A stretch of DNA of 64,000 nt from Chloroflexota bacterium (lineage in GTDB: Bacteria; Chloroflexota; Dormibacteria; Dormibacterales; Dormibacteraceae), in NCBI GenBank assembly GCA_005880915.1, contig VBIW01000035.1, positions 353,728 to 417,727 of the forward strand, given 5' to 3'. The translations under genes and the position numbers were made by a program. The notes under the pieces were generated by a model. The model ran no database searches. It saw only the letters and a program-made list of their open reading frames with translations, and was not told where the DNA came from. Numbering within the stretch: the first letter of the stretch is position 1; each line of letters starts with the position of its first letter. Below are positions 1 through 10,015 of the stretch, one piece after another.

Positions 1-1
1 A

Positions 2-760
2 CTCGCAGAGTTGACCGAGCGTTATCGGGCGATCGGTGGATCGCCGCTCACGGCGATCACGCGGGCCCAGGCGAGCGCGCTCTCCACGCGCACGGGGCTG
101 CCCACGTTCGTGGGCATGAAGCACGCTTCCCCTTTCATCGCCGACGGCGCGGCTGAAGCCCGGAGACAGGGCGTCCGGCGTCTCATCGGACTGCCGCTCG
201 CGCCGCACTACGCGCGCATGAGCCTCGGCAGCTACCAGCGGTCCCTGCAAGACGCGTGGGACGCCGAGCTGATTTTCGTTCCAGGCTTCTACGACCACCC
301 GGCGTTCATCGGAGCGGTGCAGCACCTTCTCCGCGAGTCGCTCGCCCAGTCGCGACCCGACCGGCTGTTCTTCACCGCGCACAGCCTTCCCGAGCGGATC
401 ATCGCGGAGGGCGATCCGTATCGCGACCAGCTGCTCGCGAGCTGCCGCCTGGTCGCATCGGACATGGACTTGCCGATGTGGGAGTTCGCCTTCCAGTCTG
501 CGAGCCACACCGGTGAACCATGGCTCGGACCCGACCTGCTGGAGGCGGTGGAGCGATCAGGCGCGAAGGATGTGCTCGTGTGCCCGATCGGCTTCGTCGC
601 CGATCACCTCGAGATCCTCTACGACCTAGACGTCGAGGCGCAGACGTTCGCCCGCGAGCGAGGCATGAGAATCCGGCGGACGAGCTCCTTCAACACGCGT
701 CCCGAGTTCGTGGACGCGCTCGCCCGAGTCGTCTCCGACGCGCTGGTCCGGGTCGCCTAG
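2..760 (+). CDS. hemH: Ferrochelatase, 5'-truncated by window edge
   Basis: ORF open to window start (TTG at 11 looks internal). Contains GGSPL, VGMKHASPFI, FTAHSLPE and SASHTGEPWLGPD ferrochelatase motifs. Confidence 0.9.
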   Translation, partial: LAELTERYRAIGGSPLTAITRAQASALSTRTGLPTFVGMKHASPFIADGAAEARRQGVRRLIGLPLAPHYARMSLGSYQRSLQDAWDAELIFVPGFYDHPAFIGAVQHLLRESLAQSRPDRLFFTAHSLPERIIAEGDPYRDQLLASCRLVASDMDLPMWEFAFQSASHTGEPWLGPDLLEAVERSGAKDVLVCPIGFVADHLEILYDLDVEAQTFARERGMRIRRTSSFNTRPEFVDALARVVSDALVRVA

Positions 761-1536
761 CTCGACCAGACTGGGGCGCGCTTTTCGACGAAGGCGGCGA
801 TTCCCTCTTTGCCGTCCGGAGCCACGGCGTTGCAAGAGATAGCCTCGGCCATCAAGCGGTACGCCTCGCCCTGCTTCTCGTCGACCTGCTTGTAGAAGCC
901 CTCCTTGCCCAGGGTCAGCGCGTACCGACTGAGCTTGGCGAGCTCCGTGACGAGCGTCATCACCTCGTTGTCGAGCTGCTGCAGCGGAACGGCGCGGTTG
1001 ATGAGGCCCCATCTCTCTGCTGTGGCGGCGTCGACGAAGCGCCCTGTCAGCAGCATCTCCATCGCATTCTTGCGTCCGACATTCCTGGCCACGGCCACAC
1101 CGGGAGTCGAGCAGAACAATCCATAGCGCACGCCCGAGGTAGCAAAACGGCAGTCGTCGCTGGCAATCGCGAGGTCGCAGGTGGCGACAAGCTGGCAACC
1201 GGCCGCTGTGGCGATTCCGTGCGGTGCAGCGATGACAGGAACCGGGATGGCCTGAACCGTCGCCATGAGCTTGTTGCAGACGGCGAATATCTCGCGCTCC
1301 TCGTCGAGGCTCCGGTCTGCCATCTCCTTTAGATCGTGCCCGGCGGAAAATGCGCGGCCTGCTCCCCTGAGCACGATCGCGCGGACCTCAGGTCGGTCGG
1401 CCTGGCGCTCGAGCTCAGAGGTGAGCTCCTTCATCAAGCCTGTGGAAAGCGGGTTCAGCTGATCCGGCCGGTTGAGCGTGATGATCGCTGCGGGAAGGCG
1501 GTCCTCCACCAGTAGGTATTCGAGGGTCGCTGCCAA
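757..1536 (-). CDS. Enoyl-CoA hydratase/isomerase family protein
   Basis: Crotonase fold motifs: ITLNRPDQLNPLS, GAGRAFSAGHDLKEM, GVRYGLFCSTPG. Confidence 0.9.
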   Translation of the reverse strand: MAATLEYLLVEDRLPAAIITLNRPDQLNPLSTGLMKELTSELERQADRPEVRAIVLRGAGRAFSAGHDLKEMADRSLDEEREIFAVCNKLMATVQAIPVPVIAAPHGIATAAGCQLVATCDLAIASDDCRFATSGVRYGLFCSTPGVAVARNVGRKNAMEMLLTGRFVDAATAERWGLINRAVPLQQLDNEVMTLVTELAKLSRYALTLGKEGFYKQVDEKQGEAYRLMAEAISCNAVAPDGKEGIAAFVEKRAPVWSS

Positions 1537-1617
1537 TTCACCAACCTCCTTGTCATTCCCAGTCTAGGTTCAGGGCCGGGGCCTGCCCGCCGCCCAGGCG
1601 TTCACGTAGCGCACGAA

Positions 1618-2466
1618 ATGTCCACCTTCATCGCCCGGAAGGCGCGGTCAGCATCCAGGCGGGGTGCTTCGAACTCGGGGTTGGAGCTCCTCGAGCGGGC
1701 CGGCTACGTCGTTCGCGGAGTCCTTTACACGGTCATGGGCGGACTGGCGCTGGGGGTCGCGCTAGGCATCGGTGGGATGGCCACCGACCAGTCCGGAAGC
1801 CTGGTCATCCTCACCAGAGGGCCCTGGGGCAGAATGCTGCTCGTGGCCGTCGCGCTTGGCCTGGGCGCCTACGCCATCTGGGGTTTCGTCCGCGCGATCT
1901 TCGATCCGCTGCATCGCGGTGATGATCCTCCTGGAATCGCGGAGAGGCTTGGCTTTGCGTGGAGCGGGACCGCCTACACGGCGATGGTATTGCTCGCTCT
2001 CCAGCTTCTGTCGGGGAGCTCGAAATCTCCGTCGCATGATGGAACGCAGGCCGTGATCGCGTCGATCCTCACATATCCTGCCGGGCACTGGGCGACGCTT
2101 GTGGTCGGGGCCGTCGCGATCGGTGTCGGCCTCGGGCAATTTGTCGAGGCGTACACCGCTGTCTTCAAGAAAGACTTGAAACGCTCCGAGATGAGCAAGC
2201 CGGCAAAGAAGACAGTGGATGCCCTCGGACGTTTCGGCATGGTCTCTCGGGGCGTGACCTTCACGCTTGTCGGCTGGTTCGTCGTGCAGGCCGGCCTGTA
2301 TCGCGACCCGTCTCGGGCGCATGGGTTTGGGGGCGCCTTCATGTTCCTGCTCGGCCAGCCGTTCGGCCGTCCCCTGCTTGCTGTGGTCGCCCTCGGTTTC
2401 ATCGCGCTCGGCCTGCACTCGTTCGCCTCGGCGCGGTGGGAGCGGTTGCTCGGCAGCTCGCGTTGA
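1618..2466 (+). CDS. DUF1206 domain-containing membrane protein
   Basis: Three repeated two-TM units beginning with ERAGYVVRGVLYTVMG / AERLGFAWSGTAYTAM / LGRFGMVSRGVTFTLVG, typical of DUF1206. Confidence 0.8.
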   Translation: MSTFIARKARSASRRGASNSGLELLERAGYVVRGVLYTVMGGLALGVALGIGGMATDQSGSLVILTRGPWGRMLLVAVALGLGAYAIWGFVRAIFDPLHRGDDPPGIAERLGFAWSGTAYTAMVLLALQLLSGSSKSPSHDGTQAVIASILTYPAGHWATLVVGAVAIGVGLGQFVEAYTAVFKKDLKRSEMSKPAKKTVDALGRFGMVSRGVTFTLVGWFVVQAGLYRDPSRAHGFGGAFMFLLGQPFGRPLLAVVALGFIALGLHSFASARWERLLGSSR

Positions 2467-3323
2467 GCGCCAAAGAGACGACAACTAAGGCCAGCCGGCT
2501 GCTGGTGATCAGCCGCCGAGCCGGATCGATGACTCCGGAGATAGAGGCGAAGCTTCGTAGCGCGTTTGCCGATCACCTCGTGATCGACTTCGATCCCGAT
2601 TCCGATTTCGAAAAGCTGATCACGCCACAAGCAAGAATCGTCGTTGCAGGAGGCGACGGCACGGTCGAGTTCATGCTCCGCAAGCTTGCCGACACGAAGC
2701 ACCCGGTCGGCGTCCTGTCGCTCGGGACCTTCAACAACTTCGCCCGTGCGCTCGGCCTGCCGGACAAGCTTGACCAGGCGATCGTTGTGGCAAAGACGGG
2801 ACATGCACGCGCGATCACGCTCGGGCGCGTGAACGGGCGCGTCTTCGTCGAGGCATGCGCGATCGGGCTGTTTGGCGAAACCATCGCGCTCGGCGACTCG
2901 GCCAAGGACATGGAGTTCGGCGCCCTGGTGGGCAAGCTCAAGGACGTCATGGCGGCGAAGCGCTTTCACTACGAGCTGAGCGGCGATATAAGGGGCAACG
3001 GGACGGCGATGTCGCTGGTCTTCAGCAACACCTCGTCGATCGGCACCCAGATGCGGGTTAGCGACTCGACACCTACCGACCCATACCTGGAGTTTTCGGT
3101 CCACGCGGGTCGCAGCCGAACCGACATCGTGGGTAGGGCGATCATCTCGGCGCTGCACCGCCAGGAATCCGACGAGGGAATCGACCAGGTGTTCAAGTTC
3201 CAGAGGCTGGAGGTCAAGACCAGGCCGCGCGTACGCGTCTACGCCGACAACCTGCTCGTCGGACGCACGCCGGCCACCATCACGTCTGAGCTGAGCGCGG
3301 TGAAGGTGCTGATGCCCAAATGA
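2463..3323 (+). CDS. Diacylglycerol kinase catalytic-domain (lipid kinase) family protein
   Basis: VVAGGDGTVEFML and SLGTFNNFARALGLP motifs; start taken at TTG 2463, overlapping the previous stop. Confidence 0.8.
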   Translation: MSAKETTTKASRLLVISRRAGSMTPEIEAKLRSAFADHLVIDFDPDSDFEKLITPQARIVVAGGDGTVEFMLRKLADTKHPVGVLSLGTFNNFARALGLPDKLDQAIVVAKTGHARAITLGRVNGRVFVEACAIGLFGETIALGDSAKDMEFGALVGKLKDVMAAKRFHYELSGDIRGNGTAMSLVFSNTSSIGTQMRVSDSTPTDPYLEFSVHAGRSRTDIVGRAIISALHRQESDEGIDQVFKFQRLEVKTRPRVRVYADNLLVGRTPATITSELSAVKVLMPK

Positions 3324-4039
3324 GCGCAGGGGCGCCGGCGAAAGAGGCGGCCAAGGAAGTCCTCACCGGCGAACCAGGGCCCAGCGCTCGCGCGTGGCTG
3401 GGCCCGCTCAGCCTCGTCGTCTGGGTCATGTTCGCCGCGAACACATTCCTCGTGGCGACTCATCCCCTTCTGCCGTTCGACGTCCCGGTCGCGACCTTTG
3501 TCCAGAGCGTTCCGTGGGGACCCGTGACCTATGTCTTCGACCTGATCAACGCGACAGCAGGCTACGTGCAGGTTGCTGTGGGGCTGATCGCGATCGTTCT
3601 GCTGTTCATCTGGGAGCGCCGCGCGGGCTACTTGATGGCGATCGGGGCCATATCGAGCCTGCTCGACAACGTGATCAAGTCACTGATGGCGCGTGAGCGG
3701 CCGACCGCGTCCCTCGTCCACATCCTGACGCCGGCACCCGGCTACAGCTATCCAAGCGGGCACGCGGTCTTCTTCACCTGGCTGAGCTTCATGGTCGCTT
3801 TCTCCCTGGCACCGCATGTCCGGCCGCGCTTCCGGTGGGCGCTGTGGGTCGGAGCCGCCGTGACGATCGCGCTCGCGTGCCTCGCCAGGGTGTGGGCGGG
3901 CGACCACTGGCCGAGCGACGTCGCCGGCGGATTCCTGCTCGGCCTGGGGTGGTCGGCGTTCGTGGTCTGGCTGCCTGAGCGGTGGCTTCCCTCGCCGGAC
4001 TGGCGCTGGTTCCGAGGCCGCCTGAGGCCCGCGCCCTGA
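3320..4039 (+). CDS. PAP2 family phosphatase
   Basis: K-x6-RP (KSLMARERP), YPSGHAVF and ARVWAGDHWPSDV motifs; multiple TM helices. Confidence 0.88.
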   Translation: MSAGAPAKEAAKEVLTGEPGPSARAWLGPLSLVVWVMFAANTFLVATHPLLPFDVPVATFVQSVPWGPVTYVFDLINATAGYVQVAVGLIAIVLLFIWERRAGYLMAIGAISSLLDNVIKSLMARERPTASLVHILTPAPGYSYPSGHAVFFTWLSFMVAFSLAPHVRPRFRWALWVGAAVTIALACLARVWAGDHWPSDVAGGFLLGLGWSAFVVWLPERWLPSPDWRWFRGRLRPAP

Positions 4040-4731
4040 CGGAGATCACCCGGCGGGCACTCAAGGAAGGTCGCAGGGGCGGGAGTGCCGCGATCAACAC
4101 GACCCTGTTTACCGTCGCGGCAGTTGCCGCGTTGGGTGCGATCGTCTTGGCGATCTACGTCGCCGGCCACCAATTCATACCAGAGGACGCGCTGATCGAG
4201 CGCGACGTGCAATCGACGAGCTGGGGCCCTCTCGCTGTCACGTTTCCGATCTTCAGCTGGATCGGAGACGCAAAGGGCGCCGTGCTCGAGGCGATCATCT
4301 TCGTCGCCGTCCTGATCTTCAATCGGCGGGCGTGGATCATCGCCGCGGGATGCGCCGCGACCGCCGCCTGGTACGTGGTCCTCAGCCACCTCATCATTCG
4401 TGCGCGCCCGACCACCGCGCAGGTCCTACAGGTCACCGAACATCCGGGCGCATCGAGCTTCCCGAGCGGTCACACGATGTTCATCGTCACGGTCACCGCT
4501 GTGTTGATGCTGTGCCTCGGGCAGCGATTTCTTCCGACGTGGGGCCGGGTCGCGGGCTGGACACTTGCGGCGCTCATCGTCGTCGCCAGCTCCCTCGACC
4601 GGATCTACACCGGCGCGCATTGGCCGAGCGACGTGCTGGCCGGGATCCTGATCGCGGTCGCCTGGATCAGCTTCTGGGTTTCGCTGAGGTGGGTGCGCCA
4701 GGCAGCGGCTTCTGCACGGCACCGGGATTAG
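3982..4731 (+). CDS. PAP2 family phosphatase (variant motif 1)
   Basis: FPSGHTMF and DRIYTGAHWPSDV motifs; overlaps the upstream PAP2 gene. Confidence 0.82.
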   Translation: MASLAGLALVPRPPEARALTEITRRALKEGRRGGSAAINTTLFTVAAVAALGAIVLAIYVAGHQFIPEDALIERDVQSTSWGPLAVTFPIFSWIGDAKGAVLEAIIFVAVLIFNRRAWIIAAGCAATAAWYVVLSHLIIRARPTTAQVLQVTEHPGASSFPSGHTMFIVTVTAVLMLCLGQRFLPTWGRVAGWTLAALIVVASSLDRIYTGAHWPSDVLAGILIAVAWISFWVSLRWVRQAAASARHRD

Positions 4732-4879
4732 GTGCACTTCGCGCAAGACGCTCGTTTGAACCGAATCGAACCGTGCGTGTCCGGAAGAAACCATTATCAG
4801 CAGTTTCTATGGATCGGATCAAAACAATTGATTGGCTCTATCACCAGAACGGGCCTACCCTGCGTTCATTCTTGTAGAG

Positions 4880-5131
4880 ATGGACGGCATAGGCAACGCG
4901 GTTCTGTACGGATCGGACGACTCTCGGGAGTCGAACGCGATGGTCGAGCTCCTGAAGGAGCTCGGGATCCAGTTCGAGTACCGGCAGGTCAATAGCGACC
5001 CGGCCGCGATGCGTGAATGGGAGCAGCTGGACGGCGAGCGGGTGCCCCTCCTGCGGCTCGGCAACAACTCGATCGTCCGCGGGTTTGACCGCATCAAAGT
5101 GCAGCAGCTCGTCGGCTGGGTGGGCTGCTAG
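4880..5131 (+). CDS. Glutaredoxin-like protein lacking the CxxC motif
   Basis: Thioredoxin-fold pattern VLYGSDDSRESNAMVELLKELGIQFEYRQVN and cis-Pro motif ERVPLL; CxxC position reads SRES. Confidence 0.6.
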   Translation: MDGIGNAVLYGSDDSRESNAMVELLKELGIQFEYRQVNSDPAAMREWEQLDGERVPLLRLGNNSIVRGFDRIKVQQLVGWVGC

Positions 5132-5238
5132 CTCAAGCGGACGTCTCGGTCGTCCTGGCGGGGAGCACCGCCGAGCGCTCAACCATGTAGGCGATCGGTC
5201 ATGTCGGGGCCAAGCGAAGCTCTAGGCTGGATGGCTCC

Positions 5239-7923
5239 GTGACTGATCGTTCGCCACACACCAGTCCTCTAGAGCTGACCGCCTTTTCGGTGCGGGGCGA
5301 GCCGATCAGCTACGCCGACGCAATTCGCGGTCGGTTCATGCCGATCCAGTCGGGCGACGCCTGGGGTCCGCCGTGGAGCACGACCTGGTTTCACGTCCGC
5401 GGCCGGGTGCCCGAGTCGTGGGCGGGGCGGCGTGTGGTTGCCCGCTTCGACCTTGGGTTCGTCGGGCCGACCGGCTTCACGTGCGAGGCGCTGGCCTGGA
5501 AGGACGGCAAACCCTGGCGTGGCGTCGACCCGAATCACCGGTGGCTGCCCATCGATGGGCTTGAAGTCGACTTCTACCTGGAGGCGGCGGCCAACCCGCG
5601 AGCGACCGAGCAGGGACCTGAACCCGCTCCCTCGATGCTCGCGCTTCGCAAATCGCCCGAACCGGCCTTCGTGCTCCGTGAGGCTGTGCTCGCCATCCAA
5701 AACGCTGACGGCGCCGGGGTCGGCGAAGCCCGGCTCGAGCAGTCCCACAAGATCACCGCAGTTGGCCACGCCCACATCGACACGGCGTGGGAGTGGCCGC
5801 TCCGCGAGGCGAAGCGGAAGGTCGCGCGCAGCTGGTCGACGCAGCTCGCCCTGATGGACGAATACCCGGATTACGTTTTCGCGGCATCTCAACCCGCGCA
5901 GTACCAGTGGATGAAGGAGTCGTACCCCGACATCTATCGCCGGATCAAAGAAAGAGTTGCGGCCGGCCAATGGGAGCCGGTCGGCGCCATGTGGGTCGAG
6001 GCCGACTGCAACCTTCCGTCCGGCGAGTCCCTCGTGCGGCAGCTGCTGTACGGCAAACGATTCTTCATGCGCGAATTCGGTTACGAGACCCGGGTCCTGT
6101 GGCTGCCGGACGTCTTCGGCTATCCGGGCAACCTACCTCAGCTGATGGCTGCCGCCGGCTGCGATTTCTTTCTCACGCAGAAGCTCTCCTGGAATGACAC
6201 GAACAAACCGGAGCACCACACCTTCATCTGGGAAGGGATCGACGGGTCCCGCATCTTCACGCATTTCCCACCCGCCGACACCTACAACGGCAGCTTCGCG
6301 CCCGAGGATGTCGAGCGCAGCCTGCACAATTTCAAGGACGGCCACCGCTCGAACAGGTCGCTCTACCTGTTTGGCTGGGGGGACGGAGGCGGTGGTCCCC
6401 AACCGGAGATGATCGACTCTGCCCACCGGCTGGGGGTGGAGATCGGCCGCGCCGCGGACTTTTTCGAGGCGGCCGCGGCCGAAGCGAACGGCCTCACGAC
6501 CTCGTCGGGCGAGCTGTATTTCGAGCTGCACCGCGGCACATACACGAGCCAGGGGCGTACCAAGTGGTGGAACCGGCGCGCCCAGACGGTCCTGCGTGAC
6601 GCCGAGATGTGGTCGGTTGGAGCCGGCGGCGAGTACCCCCGCGGCGAGCTAGAAGCGATGTGGAAGAAGGTGCTGCTGAACCAGTTCCACGACATCCTTC
6701 CCGGTTCGAGCATCGACTGGGTTTACGAAGACAACGTGAACGACCTGCGGCAGGTCGTGACGGACGGCGAGAACGTCGCCGCGCGGGCTCTCGAGGCGAT
6801 CGCGGGCGAAGGCGATCGCTTCGCCGTCTTCAACTCGACCTCGCACAATCGTGCAGGTGCGCCGGCCTACGGCTGGGCGGTTCACGCCTCGCGACCTGAA
6901 CCCGCGCCAATGTCGATCGCCGCCGGCCGCATGGAGAACGACATCCTCCGGATTGATTGGGACCAGACGGGCCTCCTGACGTCGATCTGGGACAAGGAGG
7001 TCGGCCGCAGGGTGTTGAGCGCCTCGGGCAACCTGTTCCAGATTCACGACGACAACCCCGCCCGATGGGACGCGTGGGACCTGGACCTGACCTACCTGGA
7101 CACCGTCGAGGACCTGACCGACCTCGACGCCGTGCACCTCGACCGAGACGGAGTGAGATTCGTGCGTCGCTTCGGCGAATCTCGGCTGTTGCAGCGCGTG
7201 GTCCTCGACGGGCGCGTCCTGCGTTTCGAGACGCAGGTCGACTGGCATGAGCGCCACAAGATGCTCAAGGTTGCGTTCCCCGTCACGATCAGCTCTCCTG
7301 AAGCGACCTACGAGGTTCAGTTCGGGCACGTAGCCCGCCCAACGCATTGGGACACGTCGAAGGCCCGCGCGATGTTCGAAGTTTGCGCGCAGCGATGGGC
7401 GCATCTCGGCGACGGCGATTACGGGGTCGCGCTGCTCAACGACTCGAAGCACGGCTACGACATCCACGGGTCGGTGATGCGCTTGTCCCTTTTGCGCGGG
7501 CCGACACACCCCGATCCGACGGCGGATCAGGGGATGCACACCTTCACCTATGCGCTGATGCCGCATCCCGGCGATTTCCGTCAAGCCGGTGTCATTCAGG
7601 CGGCCGAAGATCTCAACTCGCCGCTTCGGGTCGTCCCCACCAACCTCCCAGCAGGAATGTCGCGCTCACTTGTTGAGGTCGACACAGCCGAGGTGCCGGT
7701 TGAAGCGATCAAGCGAGCCGAAGACTCGGATGCCGTGATCGTGCGGCTCTATGAAGCGTGGGGGAGAAGCTGCACGGCTCGAGTCCGGACCACGCTGCCC
7801 GCGTCGCGCGCTTTCCTGTGCGACCTTCTCGAAGGCAACCTCGAAGAGGTTTCGGTGCACGAGGGCGCGATCGAGCTCGAGCTGACGCCGTTCAAGATCC
7901 TGACCTTGAAGCTCGAGCCGTAA
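5239..7923 (+). CDS. Alpha-mannosidase, GH38 family
   Basis: GHAHIDTAWEWPL, WVEADCNLPSGESLVRQLLYGKRFF and WLPDVFGYPGNLPQ motifs. Confidence 0.94.
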   Translation: MTDRSPHTSPLELTAFSVRGEPISYADAIRGRFMPIQSGDAWGPPWSTTWFHVRGRVPESWAGRRVVARFDLGFVGPTGFTCEALAWKDGKPWRGVDPNHRWLPIDGLEVDFYLEAAANPRATEQGPEPAPSMLALRKSPEPAFVLREAVLAIQNADGAGVGEARLEQSHKITAVGHAHIDTAWEWPLREAKRKVARSWSTQLALMDEYPDYVFAASQPAQYQWMKESYPDIYRRIKERVAAGQWEPVGAMWVEADCNLPSGESLVRQLLYGKRFFMREFGYETRVLWLPDVFGYPGNLPQLMAAAGCDFFLTQKLSWNDTNKPEHHTFIWEGIDGSRIFTHFPPADTYNGSFAPEDVERSLHNFKDGHRSNRSLYLFGWGDGGGGPQPEMIDSAHRLGVEIGRAADFFEAAAAEANGLTTSSGELYFELHRGTYTSQGRTKWWNRRAQTVLRDAEMWSVGAGGEYPRGELEAMWKKVLLNQFHDILPGSSIDWVYEDNVNDLRQVVTDGENVAARALEAIAGEGDRFAVFNSTSHNRAGAPAYGWAVHASRPEPAPMSIAAGRMENDILRIDWDQTGLLTSIWDKEVGRRVLSASGNLFQIHDDNPARWDAWDLDLTYLDTVEDLTDLDAVHLDRDGVRFVRRFGESRLLQRVVLDGRVLRFETQVDWHERHKMLKVAFPVTISSPEATYEVQFGHVARPTHWDTSKARAMFEVCAQRWAHLGDGDYGVALLNDSKHGYDIHGSVMRLSLLRGPTHPDPTADQGMHTFTYALMPHPGDFRQAGVIQAAEDLNSPLRVVPTNLPAGMSRSLVEVDTAEVPVEAIKRAEDSDAVIVRLYEAWGRSCTARVRTTLPASRAFLCDLLEGNLEEVSVHEGAIELELTPFKILTLKLEP

Positions 7924-8012
7924 ATCTGGCCTCGTTGTATCCAACGGCGCGTATCCAGAGCTGAAATTCGGCTCCGTTGGCGTCACCGACGCGGAATGAG
8001 GCAGCGGCCCTA

Positions 8013-9506
8013 CTAGTGAACCGCCCGCTCCTGCCCGCGCCAGTAGGGCGCGCGCAGGTCCTTCTTGAGGATCTTGCCGCTCGGATTGCGGGGAATCACG
8101 TCGACAAAGTCGACCGAGCGCGGACGTTTGAAGCCCGCAAGCCTCGATTGCGACCACTCGATGAGCTCGTCTGCAGTGAGATCTGAGTCCGGCTTTCGAA
8201 TCACGACTGCCTTGACCGCCTCACCCCACTTGTCGTCGGGGATCCCGATGACGGCAACGTCCGCGACCTCTGGATGCCCCGCAAGCGCCGCCTCGACCTC
8301 CGCGGGATAGATGTTCTCGCCGCCGGAGATGATCATGTCCTTGATCCGGTCCTTGATGTAGATGAACCCATCGCCGTCCATCGTCCCGGCGTCGCCGGTG
8401 TGGAACCAGCCATCGCGAATCGCCGCCGCGGTGTCGCGCTCCTTGCGCCAGTAGCCGGCCATCGTTGCGGGCCCGCGGTAAACGATCTCGCCGATCTCAC
8501 CGTTAGGAACCTCGCGGTCATCGACACCGACCACCTTGAGCTCATGGCCGAAGCCAGAGCGGCCGCAGCTTAGAAAGCGCTCGCCGATGTGCTCCTCGTG
8601 CTGAAGAAAGGTCACGGCCCCAGTCGTCTCCGTCAACCCGTAGACCTGCGTGAACCGGCAGCCGAAGATCTCGATCGAACGCTTCAGCAGCTCAGGCGTG
8701 ATGGGTGAGGCGCCATAGAGGATGTTCTTCAGGGCCGAGAAGTCGGCGCCCCTTGCCTCTGGCAGCGAGGTGAGGAAGAGGAGTGCCGCGGGTACGAGGA
8801 AGCCGGTGTTTACTTTTTGCTCGACGATCACGCGCAGGATGTCCTGAGGAACGAACTCGCGAGTGATGACGGCGGTGCAGCCGGCGGACATCGCTCCCAG
8901 CGCCCAACCGCAGCCGCCAATGTGATACAGCGGCATCGCGACGAGGGAGCGGCCGCCCTCATCGAGCCCTTTGATCTCCATCAACAGGTTGGCGCTCAGG
9001 CCCACAAGGCTGAGGTTGGTCAGCATTGCCCCCTTGGGGAGGCCGGTGGTGCCTGAGGTGTATAGCTGCCAGGTCACGTGGTCCTCGCGGTCGCGCCTCG
9101 GGTCGGCGCCGCCCTTCTCGCGCGGCAGCTCGGAATAGTCGAGGACTCGGCACGAGACCTGGTCGGCACTCTGCCGCAGGTCGTTGCTGACCACGAGCGC
9201 CTTGGGCTCTGCGTCGGCGACGACGGTGGCTACCTCGGACGCAGTGAGCCGCCAGTTGACCGGGCACGCGATCGCGCCCGCCTTGTCCAGCGCGAAGAGG
9301 AGCTCGATGTAGTCGTCAGAGTTCTTGTCCAGGATCGCGACCCGGTCGCCTGGCTCGACGTTGAGCTCTCCGACCAGTCCGGCAGCGAGCTCGGAGCTCG
9401 TGCGATTCATCTCCGCCAGGGAGCGCTCCCTGCCCTGGTACCAGGTGATCGGAAACTCCGGCCTTCTGCGGGCACGCCACCGCAGAACTTCGGCGATGGT
9501 GCGCAC
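8013..9506 (-). CDS. AMP-dependent synthetase / acyl-CoA ligase
   Basis: YTSGTTGLPKGAM, VYGLTETTGA, GWFHTGDAG and PSGKILKKDLR motifs. Confidence 0.94.
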   Translation of the reverse strand: MRTIAEVLRWRARRRPEFPITWYQGRERSLAEMNRTSSELAAGLVGELNVEPGDRVAILDKNSDDYIELLFALDKAGAIACPVNWRLTASEVATVVADAEPKALVVSNDLRQSADQVSCRVLDYSELPREKGGADPRRDREDHVTWQLYTSGTTGLPKGAMLTNLSLVGLSANLLMEIKGLDEGGRSLVAMPLYHIGGCGWALGAMSAGCTAVITREFVPQDILRVIVEQKVNTGFLVPAALLFLTSLPEARGADFSALKNILYGASPITPELLKRSIEIFGCRFTQVYGLTETTGAVTFLQHEEHIGERFLSCGRSGFGHELKVVGVDDREVPNGEIGEIVYRGPATMAGYWRKERDTAAAIRDGWFHTGDAGTMDGDGFIYIKDRIKDMIISGGENIYPAEVEAALAGHPEVADVAVIGIPDDKWGEAVKAVVIRKPDSDLTADELIEWSQSRLAGFKRPRSVDFVDVIPRNPSGKILKKDLRAPYWRGQERAVH

Positions 9507-9549
9507 GAAGCGATGTTAACTCCGCCGTTTCGCCTGCGAGATCGGCCGG

Positions 9550-9939
9550 TCAGGAACTGGCGGCGGCGCACTCGCGGCACAGGCCGCCGAACACGACCGT
9601 ATGGCTCAGCACCTTGTAGCCGGTCAGGCTGTGGACCTGCGCAGCCGCGTCGTCCAGGACGCACACCGGCACCTCGGCGATGCGCCCACAGCTGTCGCAG
9701 CGGATGTGCTCGTGATGGTCCTCCCTGAGCTCGAATCGGGCGTGCCCTTCCCCAAGGTCGATGCGGTCGATCATTCCCTGCCGCTCGAGCAGGCTCACGG
9801 CCCTGAACACCGAGGAGTAGTCCGCGGAACCGAGGGAGGACCGCACGTTGTCGTGCAGCTCGTCGATCGACCACGCGTGGCGTTCCTGGATCTCGAATAG
9901 CCGGCGGACCTCATCGGTCACCGGGCTCGGCCGGGGCAT
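9550..9939 (-). CDS. Fur-family metalloregulator
   Basis: Winged helix (SSVFRAVSLLERQGMIDRIDLGEGHARFEL), HHEHIRCDSCGRI metal site and C-terminal CRECA. Start chosen at MPRPSPVTDE inside the longer ORF. Confidence 0.88.
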   Translation of the reverse strand: MPRPSPVTDEVRRLFEIQERHAWSIDELHDNVRSSLGSADYSSVFRAVSLLERQGMIDRIDLGEGHARFELREDHHEHIRCDSCGRIAEVPVCVLDDAAAQVHSLTGYKVLSHTVVFGGLCRECAAASS

Positions 9940-9971
9940 GCGACACCAGTATAGGCAGCAGCGCATTTGCC

Positions 9972-9992
9972 TTGCGCATTTAGGTTGTGCAA
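9972..9992. promoter_or_regulatory. Candidate Fur-family operator between regulator and metal ABC operon
   Basis: Imperfect inverted repeat TTGCGCAtttaggtTGTGCAA; a further TTGCGCAT lies at 9999-10006. Confidence 0.5.
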
Positions 9993-10015
9993 TACTCTTG
10001 CGCATCTTGCGGGCA

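Noticed and set aside
1974-3158. 394-aa minus-strand ORF
   Set aside because: Antisense to DUF1206 and lipid kinase genes; composition typical of spurious ORF.
7930-7985. CCAACGG...CCGTTGG inverted repeat between convergent genes
   Set aside because: Only 7-bp arms with a loop of about 30 nt and no T tract; too weak to call as terminator.
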